Source: Nisaea sp. (GTDB lineage Bacteria; Pseudomonadota; Alphaproteobacteria; Thalassobaculales; Thalassobaculaceae). From it: DNA of 64,000 nucleotides. Made by a program: the position numbers and the translations under genes. Position 1 is the first letter of the stretch. The number at the start of each line of letters is the position of its first letter. The notes beneath the pieces were generated by a model. That model was given only the letters and a program-made list of their open reading frames with translations. It did no database searches and was not told the DNA's origin. Of the stretch, positions 20,114 to 27,529 are shown piece by piece. Where the stretch lies: contig NZ_JAEPQA010000026.1 of NCBI RefSeq assembly GCF_017640745.1, positions 1 through 64,000 on the forward strand. The letters run 5' to 3'.

Positions 20114-21430
20114 ATGTCTAAGCATGCGGCTGACGGAGATGAGAGAGCTGACGTGATTTCCGATGCAGGAGTGACCGTTCGGTCTATGCCACTACGCGTC
20201 ATCCTCTCCACCGCCGAAGAAGTACTGAGAAAGAAGAATTTCCCAATCGCGGAGCGCCTTTTCGAGGAAGCGCTCCGGATAAAGAATTATTCGATCAGAG
20301 GCCTGAGCGGCTTGGGCCGCCTCTATAACGAGATAAACGAACCGACAAAGGCATCTTGTTGCCTGACCCGGCTGATGACTTACCGACCAGGTGTTCCAAA
20401 CGCCTCCGCCCAATTCGCGCATGCATGCTCCATGCTTGGTAATTTTTCCGGAGCGGCAAGATGGTATCGTCGGGCGCTCTCGGTCGCCCCGGATGACCGG
20501 GCTACTGCCATCGCACTCGGCATCACCTTGCTGCGGTTGGGCGAATGGGAGGAAGGACTCGCCCTTTACGATCTGCGCGAAGGTGTGGTTTCCCTCGAAA
20601 AATCTATCGGAAAAGAAAAAATCTGGGATGGTACCGCCGATCTGTGCGGGAAAAACGTACTCGTGGTCGGCGAACAGGGACACGGCGACCATATCCAATT
20701 CTTGCGTTATTGCGCGCTCCTGAAGGACAAGGGCGCACGCGTCACATTCTTCACCAGGGAGCTCCTGGAAAAGCTTTGCGCGTGGATGCCCTCAATCGAC
20801 GAGGTTGCGCTCAACGATGACAAGGTCTCGTTCGATTACGCAGTGATGGCCATGAGCCTGCCCAGGCTGTTCAAAACACGGCCGGACAACATTCCTTTGC
20901 GTTCCGCGTATCTCACCGCGCCGCCGGATGCTGCAGTGCGCGTCGCTTCCAAGCTTTCCGGTAAAAGGAAGATTGCTCTCGCCTGGAAAGGCAACCCGCA
21001 GAATTCCCGGGACGCGGTCCGGTCCTGTCCGCCGGATCTGTTCGCCCGCCTGATCAAGAACCGGCCCGACGTAGAATTCTACGCCCTCCCTTTCGATCTT
21101 TCATCCGAGACCCACGAGCGGCTTTCGCAGCTCCGGCCTATATGTGAGCCGGGTAGCACTTTTGCGGATGTAGCGGAGCAGCTCCTCTCGTTCGACCTCG
21201 TCATTTCCGTGGATACCGGGTTGGTGCATCTTGCGGGCGCCCTCGGAATTCCGACCTGGCTCATGATCGGCCACCAGCCGGACTGGCGCTGGCTTGCCGT
21301 GGGAAACGAGAGTCTCTGGTACGATTCCGTCCGGCTTTTCCGCATCACCGACGGCTGGTCGGACCTCATAGACCAGGTTGGAGAGGAACTGGATCATTTC
21401 CTTGCAAATCCATCGGAACGCAGCCAATAG
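20114..21430 (+). CDS. TPR protein with C-terminal GT9/GT41-like domain (paralogue 3)
   Basis: This 438-residue protein is the shortest paralogue, with about 150 residues of TPR repeats (PIAERLFEEALRIKNYSIRG; NFSGAARWYRRALSVAPDD). A GT-B-like domain follows, with VLVVGEQGHGDHIQFLRY, ALAWKGNPQNSRDA, SVDTGLVHLAGALGIPTWLM and DWRWLAVGNESLWYDSVRLF. It follows the HlyD gene by 23 bases and is therefore probably in the same transcript as the secretion system. That linkage suggests it acts on the secreted substrate; this is inference. The ribosome site is weak. Confidence 0.85.
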   Translation: MSKHAADGDERADVISDAGVTVRSMPLRVILSTAEEVLRKKNFPIAERLFEEALRIKNYSIRGLSGLGRLYNEINEPTKASCCLTRLMTYRPGVPNASAQFAHACSMLGNFSGAARWYRRALSVAPDDRATAIALGITLLRLGEWEEGLALYDLREGVVSLEKSIGKEKIWDGTADLCGKNVLVVGEQGHGDHIQFLRYCALLKDKGARVTFFTRELLEKLCAWMPSIDEVALNDDKVSFDYAVMAMSLPRLFKTRPDNIPLRSAYLTAPPDAAVRVASKLSGKRKIALAWKGNPQNSRDAVRSCPPDLFARLIKNRPDVEFYALPFDLSSETHERLSQLRPICEPGSTFADVAEQLLSFDLVISVDTGLVHLAGALGIPTWLMIGHQPDWRWLAVGNESLWYDSVRLFRITDGWSDLIDQVGEELDHFLANPSERSQ

Positions 21431-21461
21431 AATTCTGAATTGGGTGACAAAGGACTGAATT

Positions 21462-23831
21462 GTGGCTGTTTCTGGAATCCTGAACGCAATCGACCGAAAA
21501 GACGCCTTTGTGCTCCTTGAGACCCCGAGCGATTCGAAATGCTGGGATCTGACCGGCCAGCAATTGATACGGGGTCAGGACGTCCACTCCGCTCTCCGGT
21601 TCTTTAAACGCTCCACGATTTCCGGCCCCCCTTATTCCGAGAACAGCCTTTATCGTCTCGCGATGGCCTTTGAGCTCACCGGAGATTTCGAGTCGGCAGC
21701 CGATCATTATGTGAGCGTCGCCAGAAACGGGTCCGCATTTTCACGCGACGCGTTGCGTCGAGCGGTTGGCTGCTTCGGCCGGCTTTCGCAATGGGACAGG
21801 ATCGTGGATCTGATGTCCGATGAATCCGCCTCGGAGTGGGTGAACTTCAATAGAGACGTTGCGATGCTCGTCGGCATCGCTTTCGGAAATTGCGGGCGGG
21901 TCTGCCGGGCAATCAGTTGGCTATGCATCGCTCCTCAGATTGCTGACAGGGACAGCGATCCGGCCAAGGTCGTCAGCAACCTGCTCGACGGCAACGCGGA
22001 TCCCGGATCTTCCGAAGAGGTCGAGAAATTCATCCAGGAGACAGCACATGTCCTGTTTGCAGAGGATTGGCTCGCACGGAAGGTATTTCGCTGGATTCTG
22101 CGTCATGGGCATCACGAAGCACTCGAAAGGGCTCTGGACTCGCACGAACTGATCCAGCGGAGCGGGGGCGATAGTCTCGGTTATACCGCAGCATATCACC
22201 TGGAACTCAAGCACGACCGGAAAGTGATCAGAAATGCGGGACGCCGGGCTTTGATCTGGCAGCCCGACCATCGGATGGGAATTCGGGCGATTTTGCCGAA
22301 CGAACATGACTTTGCGCAACAGAACGCGGAGTGGCTTCTCCGGTGGGCAAAGGTCGCGGCCATCCTCCCGAACGTTGAGGATCATACCGCCAACGATGCC
22401 GCCATTGCCCTTAAATTTGTAGATCAGGAGATATGCCTAGTTTATCTCGAACGGCTGGCGAATAGATTCAAAACGAGTCCACGGCTTCTTTACAACATCG
22501 CCAGCCATTTCAATGAGAAATCGTTCGCGGAGACGGCATATCCGATGGTCCGACGGGCGATTCTCATGGAACCCGCTTATGCCAAAGCACTGAGCGCCTA
22601 TTCGGTATCGCGATCGATAATGCTGGACCCCGAGCCAGGAGTCGTTGCTGCGAGACGCGCCTTAGTCTGCGATCCGTCTCTCCAGTCTGGCCACACTAAT
22701 CTTGCAATGGCCTACCGTGGGCTGGGAAATTTGGGGAAGGCGATCGAAGCCGGTCTCAAACAGTTGGAGTATCATCCGAGAGATGCCGTTGCCCGGATGG
22801 GAGTTGCGTTCAATCAACTGACCATTGGCGCCATCGAGCAGGGTTTCCACAATTACCGTAGCCGTTGGGCGCAAAAAAACTTTCCCTCGCAAAAGCGCCC
22901 GTTCCCCCAGAGAGAATGGGCGCTTCAAAAGCTTCCCCCCGGTAAGAAGGCCCTTATTTATATGGAACAGGGGATGGGGGATGAGTTGATGTTCTCCTGG
23001 TTCCTGCGCTACGCTGACGCAGTTGTTCCCGGTCAGCTGGTTGTCGAATGCGATTCGCGCCTTGTTGCGGTGTTCGAACGCTCTTTCCCTTCGATAGAGT
23101 TCAGAGGCCGGGACGCTCCGGTGGATCGTCGCCTCCTCGCCGATGATGTGCTCTACAAACTTCCGATCGGGCATTTGCCAAGCCTCTTTACGGCAGAGCT
23201 AAGGACCTTGATTAGGGAAAGATGGGCTCTGGCGGTCGAACCTCGGGTGGCCGGACACGGCTGGATTGTCCCGGACCCAGACGGAGTAGCGCACTGGAAA
23301 AGCAAGGTACGTGAAATTGCCTCTGGCGATCGGCTGGCAATCGGGGTGGCGTGGCGAAGCGGTCAAATAACGCGGACCCGGAAGCTGCAATATCTGGCGC
23401 CTGAGGAACTTGCGGCGAGCTTGCCGGACAACACAGTGGCAATCAATCTTCAATACGTGTTTGAAGATGATGAGATTGAGCAATTTGAACGCGCCGCGGC
23501 TCGCCGCGGGATTACATTAACGACGTTCGAGGGGCTCGATCTGAAGGACGACTTAAGCGATGTGATCGACCTTATAGCAGCATTAGACGCCGTCGTGACG
23601 CCGATGACTTCCACGGCGTTTATGGCAGGCGTTTTGGGGGTACCGACTTGGGTCTTTCGTACGTCCGAATTCAAGGCGACATGGCATCAGCTCGGGACAC
23701 CACACATACCTTGGATTCCCGAGATCAAGCTCTGCTTCAGGGATCCGCGTGTGAGTTGGGATGACGTTATTATGCGTATTCACGATGACCTGCTGGCGGC
23801 GCGGAACTGGCTCCTGTCGCGACGTTCATGA
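21462..23831 (+). CDS. Large TPR protein with GT9/GT41-like domain (paralogue 4)
   Basis: The 789-residue protein has a long helical N-terminal region of about 450 residues, with clear TPR units near its end (LQSGHTNLAMAYRGLGNLGK). The glycosyltransferase-like part has ALIYMEQGMGDELMFSWFLRY, IGVAWRSGQITRTRKLQY, ALDAVVTPMTSTAFMAGVLG and VPTWVFRTSEFKATWHQLG. The last motif is diverged from the D-W-R-W signature of paralogues 1 and 3. Start is GTG 21462 behind AAGGA. It ends in a four-base overlap (ATGA) with the FkbM methyltransferase gene, so the two products are probably made together. Confidence 0.82.
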   Translation: MAVSGILNAIDRKDAFVLLETPSDSKCWDLTGQQLIRGQDVHSALRFFKRSTISGPPYSENSLYRLAMAFELTGDFESAADHYVSVARNGSAFSRDALRRAVGCFGRLSQWDRIVDLMSDESASEWVNFNRDVAMLVGIAFGNCGRVCRAISWLCIAPQIADRDSDPAKVVSNLLDGNADPGSSEEVEKFIQETAHVLFAEDWLARKVFRWILRHGHHEALERALDSHELIQRSGGDSLGYTAAYHLELKHDRKVIRNAGRRALIWQPDHRMGIRAILPNEHDFAQQNAEWLLRWAKVAAILPNVEDHTANDAAIALKFVDQEICLVYLERLANRFKTSPRLLYNIASHFNEKSFAETAYPMVRRAILMEPAYAKALSAYSVSRSIMLDPEPGVVAARRALVCDPSLQSGHTNLAMAYRGLGNLGKAIEAGLKQLEYHPRDAVARMGVAFNQLTIGAIEQGFHNYRSRWAQKNFPSQKRPFPQREWALQKLPPGKKALIYMEQGMGDELMFSWFLRYADAVVPGQLVVECDSRLVAVFERSFPSIEFRGRDAPVDRRLLADDVLYKLPIGHLPSLFTAELRTLIRERWALAVEPRVAGHGWIVPDPDGVAHWKSKVREIASGDRLAIGVAWRSGQITRTRKLQYLAPEELAASLPDNTVAINLQYVFEDDEIEQFERAAARRGITLTTFEGLDLKDDLSDVIDLIAALDAVVTPMTSTAFMAGVLGVPTWVFRTSEFKATWHQLGTPHIPWIPEIKLCFRDPRVSWDDVIMRIHDDLLAARNWLLSRRS

Positions 23832-24679
23832 CCGCGCGAGAGAAATCGGATGGACAGGCTGTTTTGAGTGAACCTGACATTCTCAGGCTACCTAAACGGC
23901 TTTTTCACGATGGATATTTTCATTTGCCGTTGAAACTCCCGGGCCATTCGGAAAGCGGTCCGGTTTTACGGTTTCCGGTGGCCAAGCTCTCGGACCCGGG
24001 TCTGCAACGCTTTGTTTTCGAAGAGTTCCACCAATCGGGTTTTGAAGCCCGAGAGCGTGCGATCCTGGCTCAATTCCTGTCGGACGACGCAATTTTCATC
24101 GATATCGGGGCCCATTTTGGGCTTTATCCGCTCGTGCTTTGCGCGCGCTTTCCTAGGATACTCTGCGTCGCGATAGAACCCTCTCCCGATAATTTCTCCG
24201 TCCTGATGGAAAATGTCGCCCTCGCGGGGTTCAAAAGCAGGATTCAATGTTTCGAGTGCGCTCTGGGTAGCGGCACAGGATCCGGTCGGCTGCGCCTTAA
24301 TTCGAGCATGGGCCATCATCTTGTGACGCAGCTTTCAGCGTCAGGGCCCCCGGAGATTAAAGTAGAAGTACGAAAACTTGATTCTTTACTTGCGGGTCTT
24401 CAGGCGGATGCTTTTTCTCATCGGCCCGTCTGGCTGAAGATTGATACTGAAGGCCGGGAGCTTGATGTTCTGTCCGGAGGACGTGAGCTGCTCGGTTCCG
24501 GACGGGTGGATGGCATTCTCTGGGAGTATCGCATCGGTATGGAGGAGAATCCCCGCAAGGCTGAGATCCTGAGCTTTCTGGAAGAATGCGGTTTTGCGTC
24601 GAGGGAAATTACCGACGGCAATATCCTCTCGCTTAGATGCGCGGAGAATTTTGAGAAGCTCAAGGATCTCCAGCCCTGA
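23828..24679 (+). CDS. FkbM-family SAM-dependent methyltransferase
   Basis: The 283-residue protein shows the FkbM fold: FIDIGAHFGLYPLVLCARF as the SAM-binding loop, VAIEPSPDNFSVLMENVALAG, and WLKIDTEGRELDVLSGGREL as the late conserved block. Members of this family methylate hydroxyls of sugars and other metabolites, often in surface-glycan clusters. It is the last gene of the secretion/TPR-glycosyltransferase operon and converges on the CMP-sugar synthetase homologue 22 bases away. A role in capping or O-methylating a glycan made by its neighbours is inferred from context. Confidence 0.85.
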   Translation: MTAREKSDGQAVLSEPDILRLPKRLFHDGYFHLPLKLPGHSESGPVLRFPVAKLSDPGLQRFVFEEFHQSGFEARERAILAQFLSDDAIFIDIGAHFGLYPLVLCARFPRILCVAIEPSPDNFSVLMENVALAGFKSRIQCFECALGSGTGSGRLRLNSSMGHHLVTQLSASGPPEIKVEVRKLDSLLAGLQADAFSHRPVWLKIDTEGRELDVLSGGRELLGSGRVDGILWEYRIGMEENPRKAEILSFLEECGFASREITDGNILSLRCAENFEKLKDLQP

Positions 24680-24701
24680 ACAGCGTGGTTTTTTGCCTGT
24701 A

Positions 24702-25397
24702 CTAGAGATCGCGGGCTTTCGCTATCGCCATTGCGATGAAGACGTCGTCTTCATAATCGATGTCAAGCGAGCGCCAGTTCGGCATGACATGAATAGCTGA
24801 ATTTTCGTCGTAGAGTTTTCCTGATCTGCCGAATTCGTCTGCTTGAAATATGTATATCGCGCCGTTGATGGCCCAGTGGTTGTTGTGGATTTCCCGCATT
24901 GCTGGGTAGTCGATTCTGGGTGATCTTCCCAAATTATGGGTGTTCGAGACCGGTCCAAATGGCTTCGATGGCGGAATGCGCCATCGGCAGACTGCGACGC
25001 CGCTTTTGGCTCCTGTCTTGCGCATTTCATCAAGTAGGGCTGCGATATCCTCGCCAATACGAAAGGGCGACGTTAGTTGCAAGAGTACGATTGTGCTCTT
25101 AGCAAGATTTTCGGTCCGGATCAGATGCCTGATCACGTCCTCGGTGGTTGCTTCGTCGCCGGCGAGATGATCCGGGCGGTCCGCAACCCGCATATTTGGG
25201 TAAATAGCTGCGTCCCGGGCGAGTGCAGTATCGTCTGTGGAAAGGATGATCCGGCCAATACGACCCGAGCTTTCGATGCAGTCGACGGTCCGGTCCAGGA
25301 GGGATCTGTCGCCAATGACGATACGGTTCTTTTGGGGAACGCGTTTCGATCCGCAGCGCGCGGGAATGATAGCGACCAGGTCCTCTACTTTTTTCAC
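24702..25397 (-). CDS. CMP-nonulosonate (acylneuraminate) cytidylyltransferase homologue
   Basis: Enzymes of this family activate sialic-acid-like nine-carbon sugars with CTP. The 231-residue protein has the CTP loop as AIIPARCGSKRVPQKN (family form is A-R-G/S-G-S-K-x-x-x-x-K-N), RIILSTDDTALARDA, TIVLLQLTSPFR and a late DIDYEDDVFIAMAIAK. Key lysine and arginine positions are kept, while the second loop glycine is cysteine. Start is GTG 25397; its ribosome site is poor. It lies just downstream of the RTX gene's terminator on the same strand. A second, more typical synthetase is at 48640, so this one may act on a different nonulosonate (for instance a pseudaminate type); this is unproven. Confidence 0.82.
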   Translation of the reverse strand: MKKVEDLVAIIPARCGSKRVPQKNRIVIGDRSLLDRTVDCIESSGRIGRIILSTDDTALARDAAIYPNMRVADRPDHLAGDEATTEDVIRHLIRTENLAKSTIVLLQLTSPFRIGEDIAALLDEMRKTGAKSGVAVCRWRIPPSKPFGPVSNTHNLGRSPRIDYPAMREIHNNHWAINGAIYIFQADEFGRSGKLYDENSAIHVMPNWRSLDIDYEDDVFIAMAIAKARDL

Positions 25398-25422
25398 TTA
25401 AGCTGATCTCTTGAACGCAAAC

Positions 25423-25444
25423 GGGCGGACCGATTGGCCCGCCC
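25423..25444 (-). terminator. Terminator hairpin downstream of the RTX gene
   Basis: On the minus strand a nine-base-pair stem (GGGCGGGCC with GGTCCGCCC, one G-U pair) closes a four-base loop AATC about 26 bases after the RTX stop, followed by GTTTGCGTTC. It is positioned to end the RTX transcript before the CMP-sugar synthetase gene. Confidence 0.6.
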
Positions 25445-25470
25445 GCACGCTTTAAGTTAAACGACTGGAC

Positions 25471-27087
25471 TTAGCTGAAAGTGAAGTCGTTCAGGTCGAG
25501 GGTCGTGACACCGAAGACCCGGATCACCGCGTAGTCAGTACCCGCAGTACCGTTGATACCGACCAGCACAGAGTTGGTCGCAGTGCTCGCAACCTGCGTG
25601 ATCGAGTTGGCGGCACCCGTGATGGAGGCCGAGGACGTCGCGAAGGCCGGAAGACCACCGCTCGAGAAGCCAAAGCCCGAGAGGTTGATCTTGTCGCTGC
25701 CATCTTCGAACGAGAAGATCATCGCGACAGTGGCACCAGCCTGGATGTCCGTTGCCGGAGTGGTCCGGGTGATGTCGTTGATCACGAAGGTATCGCTACC
25801 ACCGTCACCATACAGGAGGTCGGTACCGCCGGTCGCCCCGATGTCGGCATAGAGAACATCGTTGCCGTCACCACCGTAGATCGTGTCATCGCCAGCGCTG
25901 GAGGCATAGATGATATCGTTGCCAGCGCCACCAGAGATGAGATCACCGTTGGTGCCTGCCGCGTAGATGATGTCGTTGCCATCTTCACCGAAGAGGGTGT
26001 CGCCACCGGTACCTGCGTAGAACAGGTCGTTACCGGCACCACCATACATCAGGACGGTGGTCAGGTTGCCCAGCGCGGTGAGGGTGTCTTCGCCGTCGCC
26101 GGCATAAAGCGTATCCGCACCGATCGTGCCCTGCAGGCTGTCGTTACCGGCGTTGCCGAACAGACGGTCAGCGTCGCTACCGCCGTTGACGACGTCGTTA
26201 CCGGCACCACCATACAGCGTGTCGGCACCAGACGAACCGAAGATGGTGTCCAGACCAGCGTTACCGTAGATCAGGTCGTTGCCGTCACCACCAGAGATCG
26301 TATCGTTGTCCTGGCCACCGAAGACCGTGTCGGCACCGGCGAAAGCCGTAATACCGTCTGCGCCGGTGTTACCATAGATAAGGTCGTTGCCGCCGGCGCC
26401 ACTGATGACGTCGTTGTCGGCACCACCGAAGACCGCGCCACCGGTACCAGCGGTAATCGTATCCGCGCCGGCACCACCGTAGAGCGTGTCCGCACCACCG
26501 GAACCGAGGATGACGTCGCCACCGAGGTTACCATAAATAAGGTCGGCTTCTGCACCACCGGAGATCGTGTCGTTGTCCGCACCGCCGAAGATGGTGTCGG
26601 AACCGGCACCGCCGAGGATCGTGTCACGCTCGGAGTTACCGTAAATCAGGTCGGAACCCGCACCGCCGTCGATGTTGTCGTTACCGGCACCGCCATAGAT
26701 CACGTCGGAACCGTCGTTGCCGAGGATCGAGTCGCCACCGAGATTACCGAAGATCGTGTCCGCACCCGTACCACCGGAGAGCGTGTCGTTACCCTGGCCA
26801 CCATACAGAAGGTCAGAGTCGCCATCGCCCAGAATGCTGTCGTTGGCGAGGTTACCGTACAGAACGTCATTACCGTCAGAACCGGACAGAACGTCCGCAT
26901 CCTGGCCGCCGAAGACGGTGTCTGCGCCAGAACCAGCGAGAACAGTATCGCCGCCCTGGTTACCATAGATAAGATCCGCACCACCGAGCGCGGAAATGAT
27001 GTCGGACCCGCTAAGCGCGGTGATCTGATCAGCATTACCCGTACCAGTGATGGTATCCGGTGAACTGGTGCCCGTTATCGTTGCCAT
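25471..27087 (-). CDS. RTX protein composed almost entirely of calcium-binding nonapeptide repeats; probable type I secretion substrate
   Basis: The 538-residue acidic, cysteine-free protein begins MATITGTSSPDTITGTGNAD and runs as tandem G-G-x-G-x-D-x-h-x repeats to about residue 430. It ends with a non-repeat C-terminal domain and the tail LDLNDFTFS. A C-terminal acidic-hydrophobic tail after RTX repeats is what type I systems read as a secretion signal. No protease, lipase or other catalytic domain is present, so it is likely structural (surface layer, matrix or adhesin-like). Repeats are ordered in a 36-residue super-unit of four nonamers, the last ending in Asn (N43, 79, 115, 151, 187, 240, 276, 312). 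A strong AGGGGG ribosome site precedes the ATG. The transporter and adaptor are encoded about 6 kb away. Confidence 0.93.
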   Translation of the reverse strand: MATITGTSSPDTITGTGNADQITALSGSDIISALGGADLIYGNQGGDTVLAGSGADTVFGGQDADVLSGSDGNDVLYGNLANDSILGDGDSDLLYGGQGNDTLSGGTGADTIFGNLGGDSILGNDGSDVIYGGAGNDNIDGGAGSDLIYGNSERDTILGGAGSDTIFGGADNDTISGGAEADLIYGNLGGDVILGSGGADTLYGGAGADTITAGTGGAVFGGADNDVISGAGGNDLIYGNTGADGITAFAGADTVFGGQDNDTISGGDGNDLIYGNAGLDTIFGSSGADTLYGGAGNDVVNGGSDADRLFGNAGNDSLQGTIGADTLYAGDGEDTLTALGNLTTVLMYGGAGNDLFYAGTGGDTLFGEDGNDIIYAAGTNGDLISGGAGNDIIYASSAGDDTIYGGDGNDVLYADIGATGGTDLLYGDGGSDTFVINDITRTTPATDIQAGATVAMIFSFEDGSDKINLSGFGFSSGGLPAFATSSASITGAANSITQVASTATNSVLVGINGTAGTDYAVIRVFGVTTLDLNDFTFS

Positions 27088-27102
27088 TACAACCCCCTAG
27101 TT

Positions 27103-27145
27103 AGCATCAAAGCTACACCAAACTGTCTGGGTTAGCTTTGGTGCT
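27103..27145 (-). promoter_or_regulatory. Hairpin in the 5' leader of the RTX gene
   Basis: Arms 27103-27119 and 27130-27145 (AGCATCAAAGCTACACC against GGTTAGCTTTGGTGCT) form a stem of about 15 pairs with a small bulge and a 10-base loop. It lies 16 bases upstream of the RTX start codon and just before the ribosome site. A leader hairpin may stabilise the mRNA or control translation of a highly made protein. The role is inferred. Confidence 0.5.
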
Positions 27146-27529
27146 GCAGTCGGATTTCGTCAACCAAAAAATCCTGCACACCAAGCGAACGCCAGTCCTA
27201 TTACTAGCCGCGACGAAACGGCTCGGGTGGTTTATTACACCGCTTGCCTAATGAACGCAAGCGGTTAGACGGCGGTTTTAGCCCGCCGCCGCACCGATCC
27301 CGAAAGGCCACCCGCATCTGCTTCCCCGCTTTTGGATGATGCCGTGATCTCAGATATTTTTGTTTTTTTTCAGATTACTAAGCGCTAGCTGCGAGCGTCA
27401 TGCATCTGTCATGCAATGGATCGGGCATCTCCACGCGGACGGAAATTATCCGATATCGGGCAATTCAGCTGAAATTCCGGTCCTAGACCGTGACTTCTCG
27501 GCAACAGACGCGCCCGGACGAGCCGACCG
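27146..27529. other. Gene-free leader region upstream of the RTX gene
   Basis: This 384-base stretch between the fifth TPR-glycosyltransferase gene and the RTX leader hairpin is more AT-rich than its surroundings and has no convincing gene. It holds an inverted repeat with nine-base arms (ACCGCTTGC at 27239-27247, GCAAGCGGT at 27257-27265), a GC hairpin just after it, and a T-rich run near 27356-27370 on the + strand. It should contain the RTX promoter; I could not place -35 and -10 boxes with confidence. Confidence 0.4.

Noticed and set aside
25471-27087. Regular DNA repeats that could suggest a CRISPR array or satellite
   Set aside because: The periodicity comes from the nonapeptide-coding repeats of the RTX protein. 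There are no identical direct repeats with unique spacers, and the frame is open throughout.
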